NCBI GenBank assembly: GCA_946811185.2 | Contig: OX328103.1 | Location: 30,374,266-30,438,265, forward strand | Direction: 5' to 3' | Source of the DNA: Hippopus hippopus | Lineage: Eukaryota > Mollusca > Bivalvia > Cardiida > Cardiidae | DNA length: 64,000 nt | Part shown: positions 20,056 to 27,524 of the stretch, in pieces | Layout of the letters: each line of letters begins with the position of its first letter | Position numbering within the stretch: position 1 is the stretch's first letter | Translations under genes and position numbers: made by a program | The notes under the pieces: model-generated | Database searches by the model: none | What the model saw: only the letters and a program-made list of their open reading frames with translations | What the model was told of the DNA's origin: nothing

Positions 20056-20957
20056 TAAATTTAGCGGAAGAATTACATAAACCTGTAAAAAGAAAATTTA
20101 AGAAAAGGAGAGTTAGAGTAAATGGTATAGATAGGATATGGGCTGCGGATTTAGTAGACATGCAAGCATTTTCTAAGTTTAATCGCGGTGTAAAATACCT
20201 TCTCGCTGTCATTGACATCTTTTCTAAATATGGATGGTTGATACCATTAAAAGATAAAACAGGAAAATCTGTTGCTATAGCATTGAAGAGTATTTTTAAG
20301 GAAAGAAAACCTGAAAAAATGTGGGTGGATAAGGGTAAAGAGTTTTATAACAAAGATGTAAAAGACTTGGTTGAATTGTATTCTACTGAAAATGAGGAAA
20401 AATCTAGTGTTGTTGAGAGATGGATTAGAACAATGAAAGAAAAAATGTGGGAGTATTTTTCTGCTAACTCTACAAACGTTTACATCAATGTGTTACCAGA
20501 TCTCGTTAAAGAATATAATAACACAAGACATTCATCTATTAAGATGACTCCAGTAAATGCTAGTAAAAAAGAAAATGAAACCAAAGTTTGGAGAAATCTT
20601 TACCCTGATCATCTCGAAATAAAGGATATAAAACCTAAGTTTTCTGTTGGAGACAAAGTAAGGATAACTAAAAAGAAAAAGACTTTTGAGAAAGGTTATA
20701 CAACAAGATGGACTGAGGAGATTTTTACAGTTTCTGAAGTAAAACATACATCACCTGTAACATATAAAATTAAAGATCTTAATGGCGAAGAAATACAAGG
20801 TACCTTTTATGAACCTGAACTGCAGAAAACCAGTCAGGAGCTGTATAGGATAGAAAAGGTTATTAAGAAAGGAAAAAAGAAATCTCCTGTGAAGTGGAAA
20901 GGTTATCCCGGCGAATTGAATTCATGGGTTGATAATAAAGACATTAGAAATATTTAA
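20052..20957 (+). CDS. int: Retroviral-type integrase with C-terminal chromodomain, short D-E spacing
   Basis: 301 codons. The rve core starts with WAADLVDM (D33) and FSKYGWLIPLKDKTGKSV; the second Asp is in WVDKGKEFYN (D93) and the Glu in SSVVERW (E122). Only 28 residues separate D93 and E122, against 35 in Polinton and retroviral integrases, so about 7 residues are missing just before ELYSTEN. A duplicated GTTGAATTGTAT-like sequence recombining out could explain it. The C-terminal ~35 residues (LYRIEKVIKKGKKKSPVKWK) are a chromodomain, likely for chromatin targeting. No zinc domain is seen at the N-terminus, as is usual for this group. The frame is open, but the deletion probably kills catalysis. 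Confidence 0.92.
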   Translation: MINLAEELHKPVKRKFKKRRVRVNGIDRIWAADLVDMQAFSKFNRGVKYLLAVIDIFSKYGWLIPLKDKTGKSVAIALKSIFKERKPEKMWVDKGKEFYNKDVKDLVELYSTENEEKSSVVERWIRTMKEKMWEYFSANSTNVYINVLPDLVKEYNNTRHSSIKMTPVNASKKENETKVWRNLYPDHLEIKDIKPKFSVGDKVRITKKKKTFEKGYTTRWTEEIFTVSEVKHTSPVTYKIKDLNGEEIQGTFYEPELQKTSQELYRIEKVIKKGKKKSPVKWKGYPGELNSWVDNKDIRNI

Positions 20958-20969
20958 CTATAAAAAATG
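20958..20969 (+). promoter_or_regulatory. TATAAAAAATG start motif, protease
   Basis: Starts one base after the integrase stop and ends in the ATG at 20967, which is in frame with the protease. It argues that the protease originally began here, upstream of the TAA at 21012. Confidence 0.5.
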
Positions 20970-21383
20970 TTAAATATTTCAATTGAAAACGTAATTTTAC
21001 TAAATAAACCGTAAAGCAATTTCGAGTTGGAAGATATAGCAAAAGGATTAAAGATACCTTCTTTTAGAGGAGTTTTTTTACTAGATACGTTACCGAGAAA
21101 ACCAAATAAAAAAGAATGTGGTATAGTAAACTTTGATAAAAGTGGTGGACCTGGTACACATTGGGTTGCTTGGTATAAAAACGGTAGAACTAAAATATAT
21201 TTTGATAGTTATGGTATACAACCACCTATTGAAATTCGAGAGTACCTAAAAAGTCCAATACAGTACAATACTGATCAATTACAACAAGCTGGACAAGTAT
21301 TTTGCGGTCATTTATGTTTATACATTCTAAAAGAGTTAAGCTCGGGTAAAAAGTTTCAGACAGTGATAAATAAACTTTTTTAA
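20967..21383 (+). pseudogene. Adenovirus-type cysteine protease (adenain), in-frame stop near N-terminus
   Basis: Maturation protease that cleaves capsid and core proteins. The His is in GTHWVAWYKNG, the Asp in KIYFDSYG and the catalytic Cys in VFCGHLCLYIL, in the order expected for the C5 family. The ATG at 20967 is followed in frame by a TAA at 21012 after 15 codons; the rest, from 21015 to 21383, is open and carries the whole catalytic core. Translation might still start at TTG 21027, giving 119 codons, close to a full domain. It lies between the integrase and fibre genes on the plus strand. Confidence 0.85.
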
Positions 21384-21392
21384 TAATAAAAA

Positions 21393-22715
21393 ATGCCTGT
21401 TGATAAATTTGGACGAATGAAAGAAGATAAAATAAGCGGTGATGGTGTGTCACTCGCTTACATAAATAATAATTTTTTACGTAAAGATGGAACAACTGTT
21501 GTTTCTGGTTCTATAGACATGAATGGTAATACATTAACAAGGGTTAGTAATCCGGTAAATCCTCAAGACATTGCTACAAAACATTACGTTGATGAAAATT
21601 CTGGGGGGTTATTAAAAGAAAATGGTGGATACCAAGCCCTTGGATTTATAAATATGGGTTTCAATGAAATAAGAAATGTTAAAGAACCTGCAGAACCAGA
21701 TGAAGCTGTTACTAAAAATTATGTGGATAGAAGCGGTAAAGCAATAGTAGAGAACCAAGACGGCACTTTTTCCGCTATTGCAAATATAGATATGCGAGGG
21801 TATACTTTAACTAATCTTCTGGATCCCGCAGATGCCCAAGATGCAGCAACTAAAAAATATGTAGATAGTGCAAATAAAGCCTTCGCTTATGGAGCTGGTA
21901 GGTATATGGCAGTTGATGACGTTTCTATGGGGGGACGAAGAATTAACAATGTTGGAAGTCCTTTAGAAAATGATCAAGCTGTAAATAAGTTTTACGTAGA
22001 TACCGTTGTTGAGGTAGCTACTGCGGGTGAAAAAGCTTTGACGAAAAAACAAGATGGATCTTTTTCAATGGCTGGAGGAATAGATATGAATGATAACCCG
22101 ATTACTGGATTACCTAATCCTACATCACGTGATGCTGCTGCCAATAAAAATTATGTTGATAATGGTGGAGCTATTGTAAAAAATCCAAATGGAAGCTTCA
22201 CAGCGGTGGCTAACGTAAATCTCCAAGGTTTTTCTCTAAAAAACGCTGCAACCCCGGTAGAAGAGAGAGATTTAGCAACAAAATCCTATGTGGATAAAAA
22301 AGTATCCCTTCCTTCTCTCATAGGTCCTAAACCTATTATAACTGTGTGGGCTGAAGAACAGGGACCAATTGGAGACGGTAATTATGAGTTCTCTTTTGGT
22401 AATGGTAATTCAGGTAAAAGGCATGGTTTAGGGGGTTACTGCATGAGTGCGCCAGGTAGAATTATAAGAGGAAGTTTAACGATTGTTAAAAAGGATCTTA
22501 ATGTACCAGAAGAGGTAAAAGTTAATATTGCGGTAAACGGATTGGAGCAGGTTGATTACTCTATTATTAAAAAGGCAGACGAAATTTGTAGCTGTACGGT
22601 TTTTCCGAGGGCGTTGGAGGTAAAGCAATGCGACATCATAAACTTTATTTCAAGATCAACTAACCGTGATGTAACACATGCTTACATATCTATTTTGATA
22701 GAATTAGACTTGTAA
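21393..22715 (+). CDS. T4-like fibre protein with six YVD repeats
   Basis: 440 codons from ATG 21393, on an AATAAAAAATG motif nine bases after the protease. Residues ~40-301 contain six repeats of 45-53 residues. Each ends in the pattern NP-x(4)-D-x-A-T-K-x-Y-V-D, with YVD at 65, 110, 156, 201, 254 and 299. This pattern is known from T4-type short and long tail fibres, where it builds a trimeric shaft. The last ~140 residues (from PSLIGPKPIITVW) are a unique globular region and could be the receptor-binding head. The N-terminal 30 residues (MPVDKFGRMKEDKISG) could anchor it to the penton. Frame intact. A receptor-binding role is inferred. Confidence 0.8.
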   Translation: MPVDKFGRMKEDKISGDGVSLAYINNNFLRKDGTTVVSGSIDMNGNTLTRVSNPVNPQDIATKHYVDENSGGLLKENGGYQALGFINMGFNEIRNVKEPAEPDEAVTKNYVDRSGKAIVENQDGTFSAIANIDMRGYTLTNLLDPADAQDAATKKYVDSANKAFAYGAGRYMAVDDVSMGGRRINNVGSPLENDQAVNKFYVDTVVEVATAGEKALTKKQDGSFSMAGGIDMNDNPITGLPNPTSRDAAANKNYVDNGGAIVKNPNGSFTAVANVNLQGFSLKNAATPVEERDLATKSYVDKKVSLPSLIGPKPIITVWAEEQGPIGDGNYEFSFGNGNSGKRHGLGGYCMSAPGRIIRGSLTIVKKDLNVPEEVKVNIAVNGLEQVDYSIIKKADEICSCTVFPRALEVKQCDIINFISRSTNRDVTHAYISILIELDL

Positions 22716-22748
22716 AAATATAACTTTGTTTATAAAAGTTATATTTTT
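22714..22748. terminator. Perfect 13-bp hairpin between convergent fibre and RING genes
   Basis: AAAAATATAACTT and AAGTTATATTTTT pair exactly around a 9-base loop in the 54-bp gap where the plus-strand fibre gene and the minus-strand RING gene converge. As a bidirectional 3'-end signal it would serve both. Confidence 0.6.
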
Positions 22749-22769
22749 GTGGTTGAATAAATAGATACA

Positions 22770-23552
22770 TTATAAATCAATTGGTATCTTTCTTTTTATG
22801 GTTGTATAATTCTTACACATTGGGCAATCATTAGATTCATATAGGTCTATGCAGTCGTTACAGATTGGGATATGTCCACAGTTACAGAATAGAATATTTG
22901 GTTTGTTTGTGTTACAGATTACACAGGAATCCATTGGAAAACATTTCCATTCGTTGATAGGTTGGATATCCTCCATGATACTTTCTGTGATTTGCTCTAC
23001 TACATATCTATTATGTTCTTCTCTGGTAATTCTATGCTTTGGGGCATCTCCTATTATAATAGCCTCTCCAAATAGGTTGAAATAGGCTTCTCTACAAGTA
23101 CTACAGTTGTAACAGCTACATTTTCTGTGTTGTCCTAGTGTTGCTACGGTTATACATATGGAAAAACAATTTGATTCTGTTCTACATTCGGAAATAGCAT
23201 CTTGCTTGTAGTTTAAATCTCTATCTAGAGAAAGAAACATTTTGTAGTTTCTAATATAGTGTTCCATATATTGGGTAGTTAATATATCTACACCATCGCT
23301 AGATTCAAACCATATAAATCCTACAACTCTTTTTTGCTCTCTAACCATCTTGGATAGGTAGTAGTATAGTACTGGTATTAGATCTTCTAGTATGGTAAAA
23401 TAGGTATGGTCTCTAGGTAGGAAATCGAAATCATAGATGATTCTTCCATCCCATAGAGTTGCTTCTGTTTCTTGTTTTGGGGTGTATCGGAGTTTCTTCT
23501 GTAAGTGTGGTTCTAATATAGACCCTAATGTTTGGATGTACTTGGTAGCCAT
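22770..23552 (-). CDS. RING-finger protein (probable E3 ubiquitin ligase)
   Basis: Intact 260-codon frame. The C-terminal ~55 residues form a C3HC4 RING: CVIC, then CNCGHIPICNDC, then CPMC. A second Cys cluster (CSCYNCSTC) lies around residue 150. The first 140 residues show no known domain; there is no BIR motif, so it is not a classical IAP. RING proteins encoded by large DNA viruses often redirect host ubiquitination, and that is the likely role. It is the most interior gene of the inward-reading block at the right end. Its upstream region has the A-rich early-type motif (TTTCTTATTTTTTT near 23605) rather than the TATA-ATG motif of the virion genes. Confidence 0.8.
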   Translation of the reverse strand: MATKYIQTLGSILEPHLQKKLRYTPKQETEATLWDGRIIYDFDFLPRDHTYFTILEDLIPVLYYYLSKMVREQKRVVGFIWFESSDGVDILTTQYMEHYIRNYKMFLSLDRDLNYKQDAISECRTESNCFSICITVATLGQHRKCSCYNCSTCREAYFNLFGEAIIIGDAPKHRITREEHNRYVVEQITESIMEDIQPINEWKCFPMDSCVICNTNKPNILFCNCGHIPICNDCIDLYESNDCPMCKNYTTIKRKIPIDL

Positions 23553-23576
23553 TCTGTCCTCTATATCTGTCTACCT

Positions 23577-23645
23577 ATAAAAATGCGATGATTTCAATTT
23601 TTAAAAAAATAAGAAATTTTTGATCTAGAAAAAGTTTTGTAGAGG
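23577..23645 (-). promoter_or_regulatory. Putative early-type promoter of the RING gene
   Basis: Read on the minus strand: CAAAAATTTCTTATTTTTTT, 40-70 bases before the start. Similar strings precede the P/Q-rich gene (~24200-24245) and the right-end gene (~24860-24895), and TTTCAAAAATTTTTGATAAA precedes the reductase. These four genes lack the fused TATA-ATG motif. Proposed as a second promoter class; inference. Confidence 0.35.
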
Positions 23646-23703
23646 ATATATTGTCTGTTCTATATATGGTAGGATTTATAATATTACATCGAATATTATA
23701 GAT

Positions 23704-24144
23704 CTAGTAGTACTGCATTGGTTGTGGTTGTGGGATGTAGTATTGTATTGGTTGTGGCATGTATTGTATTGGTTGGGGTTGGTAGTGTGGTGGCTGTGGG
23801 ATGTATTGTATTGGTTGTGGCTGTGGGGTGTATTGTATTAGCGGTGGTTGGTAGTGCTGTAGTTGCTGGATGAGTTGCTCTTGTAGTAGTATGATTTCGT
23901 CTTGTATCTGCCCTATTAGCTCCTCTTTGTTGGGGTATGCACCATTTAGTATATGGCGCCACCTTTGTGTTAGTAGTAGGATCCTATGGTATATGGCTCT
24001 TTCTTGTAGTAGGTGTATGCTTTGGTAATTTGTGGGATGGGTTGGTTGGAAACCTGTGGAAAAATTTGAAAGTTCGTCAAAACAGTTGTCCAGTCTCTGG
24101 TCTATTTCATCTAATGCATCGTACATTCTTTGTATAGATTCCAT
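23704..24144 (-). CDS. Pro/Gln/Tyr-rich low-complexity protein (146 aa)
   Basis: Start taken as ATG 24144 (MESIQRMYDALDEIDQRLDN); the frame stays open further upstream but without promoter-like sequence. Residues 1-95 are helical and Leu/Gln-rich with coiled-coil character. Residues ~95-146 are nine or more degenerate repeats of PQPIQY or PQPHYQ type. I do not recognise the family. Its neighbours, the RING gene and the right-end ORF, point the same way and form the right-end accessory block. Low-complexity P/Q/Y tails often mediate multivalent binding; a role here is unknown. The coding DNA repeats TTGGTTGTGG on the plus strand, so repeat slippage may have changed its length. Confidence 0.6.
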   Translation of the reverse strand: MESIQRMYDALDEIDQRLDNCFDELSNFSTGFQPTHPTNYQSIHLLQERAIYHRILLLTQRWRHILNGAYPNKEELIGQIQDEIILLQEQLIQQLQHYQPPLIQYTPQPQPIQYIPQPPHYQPQPIQYMPQPIQYYIPQPQPMQYY

Positions 24145-24272
24145 GGTTCTGATTGTGGTATATAGATTCTTGCTATATACTACCAAAATTGTCCTGTAAA
24201 AGTAGGAAAAATTCAAAAAAATTTTGGGTTCGATTAAAAATAAACAATTTTTGAGCTGAAAAAAGTTTTAAA

Positions 24273-24313
24273 AATGAAATATATAACTTATATGGTTAAG
24301 TTATATATTCATT
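24273..24313. terminator. 17-bp hairpin over the end of the right-end gene
   Basis: AATGAAATATATAACTTA and TAAGTTATATATTCATT pair with one bulged A around a 6-base loop. The right arm contains the last four codons and stop of the gene ending at 24301. Confidence 0.5.
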
Positions 24314-24834
24314 AAAACTTTTCCATAAACTTTATTAGGTGTATGTGCAGGTGCTGCTTTAACTCCACTCCTTACATTTCTTCTTGAATTATTCGCTGTA
24401 AACTGGGTAGGAGTTCCATCTTCTGATAATATAAAATTCTTCATTATATACCATATTATCTTATTTCTTGTTAAATTTTTTATCACCTTTTTATCTTTAA
24501 CTCCTAAAAATACTCTTAAACGAGCTTTTAAGTCTTTTTTAGAATCATACACATAATCATATAAATTTGACCAAAATATTTTTTTAAGGATTAAATCTTG
24601 TCTTACTCTTTCATCACAACCATCTAAAATTAAATTAGTATAATTTGATAGAAGCATGGCAAATCTAGCTGAATATAGCCTTTGGAATTCTTTTGGAAAA
24701 TCAAAAATTAAATTTTTGAATTTATCCTTAGCCATATCAACATTTACTAAATTCTCTCTTATGTTTTCTATTGACCTTAGTAAGCCTTCATCACTTAAAT
24801 TTATCTCTTCGAGAAATTCTTTTAATGGTTCCAT
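24301..24834 (-). CDS. Right-end accessory protein, unknown (177 aa)
   Basis: 177 codons from ATG 24834 (MEPLKEFLEEINLSDEG); a TTG start five codons earlier is possible. It is mostly alpha-helical, Lys/Leu/Asn-rich, with a basic C-terminal tail (NNSRRNVRSGVKAAP). No zinc motif, no membrane segment and no known domain that I can see. It is the first gene inside the right TIR, reading inward, the mirror position of the reductase at the left. Genes next to the TIR in such viruses are often early and host-interacting; that is inference only. Frame intact. Confidence 0.6.
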   Translation of the reverse strand: MEPLKEFLEEINLSDEGLLRSIENIRENLVNVDMAKDKFKNLIFDFPKEFQRLYSARFAMLLSNYTNLILDGCDERVRQDLILKKIFWSNLYDYVYDSKKDLKARLRVFLGVKDKKVIKNLTRNKIIWYIMKNFILSEDGTPTQFTANNSRRNVRSGVKAAPAHTPNKVYGKVLMNI

Positions 24835-24889
24835 GTTGTACTTTGACAAATTTGATCATGAAAAAATAAGAAAATTTCAAAAAAATTTT

Positions 24890-25116
24890 AAATTTAAGTT
24901 AGTCTTAGATTCGTGATTAACTAGTTAGTCGGTTTGTCTGGTTAACTAGTTAGTCGATTAGAAATCTATGTGGGTGGTTAGTTGTGGTTAGGGTTAGTCG
25001 GTTGAAGGGTTAGTCGATTAAGAAATTTATGTGTGTGGTTAGTTGTGGTGGGCATTCTGGGGCATTTTGTGATTTTTGGACGATTTTGCGCCAGGGTGGG
25101 AATATTACTATCTACT
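24890..25116 (-). repeat. Polinton right terminal inverted repeat
   Basis: 227 bp, inverted copy of 6915-7141 with about 8 mismatches (about 96% identity). It ends at the outer boundary in ATAGTAATATTCCC / AGTAGATAG, read inward. It holds the same two-fold and four-fold short tandem units as the left TIR. Confidence 0.95.
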
Positions 25117-25122
25117 TCCATC
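25117..25122. repeat. Target site duplication, right (TCCATC)
   Basis: Identical to 6909-6914 on the other side of the element. Confidence 0.9.
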
Positions 25123-25142
25123 TCGTCACCAACCATATAATC
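25123..25142. repeat. Host palindrome, right portion
   Basis: CACCAACCATATA at 25127-25139 is the exact complement of the outer left arm at 6809-6821. It completes the foldback that the Polinton interrupts. Confidence 0.65.
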
Positions 25143-25274
25143 TCAGTTTACCGGTACCGGAATGTGTGTAGTAAGGTCCGAATATATAAAAGGAAACAGA
25201 AATGATCAGACTATAACCGAGGTTAGGTCGATTCCTACGCACGGCCAAATACGTATGGAGAAACGATGATAGTT

Positions 25275-25475
25275 GCTGCAGCAAGATTCATTCCTCTTCG
25301 ATAAATATTGTTTCGACAATGTTCATGTGGAAAAGTTGCCAATGGCTTGGAAAGAATGTTGTGCGAAGTATTAGTGATAGAAAACCCAGAAACGTATGGA
25401 TAGAAGCGCTTGCCGCTTCGATATGACTAAAACAAAGTTGGAAACGGCCATAAACACCAAAGAAACACACTAAAA
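25275..25475 (+). mobile_element. SINE body fragment
   Basis: Resembles the body of the SINEs at 35370 and 54536: ACAATGTTCATGTGGAAAAG, ATGGCTTGGAAAGAATGTTG, then CCAAAAACAAAG-type 3' end. It is 5'-truncated and diverged. Confidence 0.6.
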
Positions 25476-26269
25476 GTTTGAACAACGGGGGACCCGGGGA
25501 CGTCCGATAACGTTCTAATTAGAATTCTAAGTTTCAAAGTACATGTAAAGCTTTTTCTGGTCGGCTAAACCACATGGTTTAGTCGATGAGGACCACTGTT
25601 CAGACATTTCCCTTGATTCCTCTTCAGTACTACATTGCTTCTGATAAGAGGATTTCTTTGTTTTCTGGCACTACACAGATTTTTTGATAACATATCTCAA
25701 CTACATTCTAGTTAGATGGTTTCAAAAATCGATGTATATGCTCTTTACTGATGATTGAGAACAGAATTTGTTTTAAATTTTCAAACTATTTTTTATCGCA
25801 ACAACCCCAAGGGAATCAACGATAAAAACTAAGGAATATGGGTAAAAGGTCCAATCTGTTATTTGGTTACCTTCAGTCTTTTTCTGGAGAGAGAGATAAT
25901 TTGACTTACAGGAATGCCCCCCATTAAAAAGAGTATTATAGTCTGTGAAATTCCAGCTCTGTTCATATATAGTGTCATCTGTTATCCTTTCTAGGCATAC
26001 GTATTGCATCAGATGTAAAACAGGAAGTACTGATACTGACGGACGGTCTATCGAACTGCGGCGGGAACGCAACATTGGCGGCCAGAAAGCTCTAACTGAA
26101 AGCAGACGTGTATGCCTTAATGATTGGAAACTTCGCCTCGACGGGAGAAGCTGAGTTGCAGTCCTACATGTCGGTACCATACACAAACATCTTTTCGCCA
26201 TTGATGGCTATCAAGTCTTGAAAAAGTTACTAGATGTGATGGAATTTGAGATTGGACACTCTTATAACC

Positions 26270-26556
26270 TCCCTTGTGCTCCGTTTGATATTACAAAATA
26301 GGGTTAATGTATTTCTGTGATGCATTATTCCATGCAAGTCATCATATAATCATATAGTCATCATAATATTATGGAACGATAAAATTCATTTTATATAACA
26401 AACGACTGAATCATGAGGTAGACTTGTCCTTTAACATGCAGAGAGTGGACCAACAGCAAAAGGTTTCGACCCAGGTCAGATTGCGCAGAATATGCAGGTT
26501 GATATTGGTCGAAACTTTTTGCGGATGCATTAAACTTTCTTTTCACATGGGATCAT
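26270..26556. mobile_element. MITE family A copy 4 (diverged)
   Basis: The internal half GGGTTAATGTATTTCTGTGATG through TTTCGACCCAGGTCAG and the complementary GATATTGGTCGAAACTTTTTG are recognisable. The outer ends have decayed. Confidence 0.65.
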
Positions 26557-26794
26557 TCATAGATCTTATTAACTCTGTTTTTAACTCTTTACCTGACGAA
26601 CAATTTTAGACTCCTCTGGTTTTATAGCATTTGAAGACAACAAAATTAATAAAACATGTTTAGAATAAAGGGATATGTCGTTACATGTATTAGGATAGAA
26701 AAGATTGTGGGGAAAGGAGAAATTAGCTAGTTACCAGCACGTCCTACTTTTACTGTAATGTTTTCAAAAACCCATTTCCGAAGTTTCCTTAAGT

Positions 26795-26990
26795 CGGAAT
26801 TGTTTGGTTAAGAAACTGATGGTAAAACCCCAAACTTTGCTATTTCAAAGATATTTTTTGAAGGGAAAAAATTCTCTATCGGACAGTGTCGATCCTAGAT
26901 CAGACTGCACGTTCTGTGCAGTCTGATCTTGATCTACACCGTCCGCTTAAAGGTCATTGAATCGCGCTTAGCAGCCTAAGGGTTAAAATC
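26795..26990. mobile_element. MITE family B copy
   Basis: The perfect core AGATCAGACTGCACGTTCTG / TGCAGTCTGATCTTGATC sits at 26890-26935, with the family tail TTAGCAGCCTAAGGGTTA. Other copies: 33018-33110, 38025-38250, 47640-47845, 48640-48852, 53268-53485, 58310-58410, 63455-63675 and 63690-63870. Confidence 0.8.
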
Positions 26991-27059
26991 GCCATATGCA
27001 GTGACAAATAAATAAACGATCGCTTTTAGTTAATCATTAAACATTCCAAATCAGAGAAG

Positions 27060-27500
27060 ATGTGTCATTTCTTTTAAACCCATTGTTAAACGACAACGTG
27101 TGTTTATGACCTTACAGAGAACGGCTTTGAAAAACACTTTGGCAAAAGGAGAAAATGCTGATATGCAGCATTTTTTCCCATTTTCTCCATCATTATATTT
27201 TATTATAGTGAATCATATTAAATGTGTCGTCTGTAAACGCTTTCAAATTGAACCAGTCTAGAATTTTTGTCATATGGTAGCGAGTTAATTATTTTCCTCA
27301 CAATCCCGAGTTTCAACGACCCCTAGGTGAATGGCTTTTGAAAACATTGTGGGAAAAGCAGCATTTTCTGCTTTTCCCACTATGTTTTTACCATTTCAAA
27401 GACAAACTCCGTCCTAAAAGCCACATTAAATTTGTCGTCTGTAAATGTTTTCTGTTTGGACGAGTCTAAAATTTTGTCGTCCAGTAACGAGTTAATAGAG
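27060..27500. mobile_element. Two MITE family C copies
   Basis: Family C is defined by AAACATTGTGGGAAAAGGAG and AAAATGCTGGTTACCAGCAT with its complement, flanked by (T)TACCAAACGACAAAATTT and GTAACGAGTTAA ends. Copies here are centred at about 27165 and 27365. Confidence 0.75.
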
Positions 27501-27524
27501 CGTTTGCCTTGCATAAAACGACCT

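Larger units (their letters stand above)
6915..25116. mobile_element. Maverick/Polinton (adintovirus-like) endogenous element, complete but decayed
   Basis: An 18,202-bp element bounded by 227-bp inverted repeats starting AGTAGATAG and flanked by the 6-bp duplication TCCATC. It encodes a family B DNA polymerase, double-jelly-roll capsid protein, penton, packaging ATPase, adenain-type protease and retroviral-type integrase, which together define Polintons. It is more AT-rich than the flanking DNA. Accessory genes are a ribonucleotide reductase large subunit, a dUTPase-like ORF, PLA2, a fibre, a RING protein and three unknowns. Most long genes carry frameshifts or stops and the TIRs differ at 8 positions, so this is an old, defective provirus-like copy. 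Confidence 0.95.

Noticed and set aside
7265..21014. A reassigned TAA codon in the element
   Set aside because: The other genes end on TAA, TAG or TGA normally and have no internal TAA in conserved domains.
22770..23552. Inhibitor-of-apoptosis (IAP) protein
   Set aside because: A RING is present but no BIR Cys/His motif is seen upstream.
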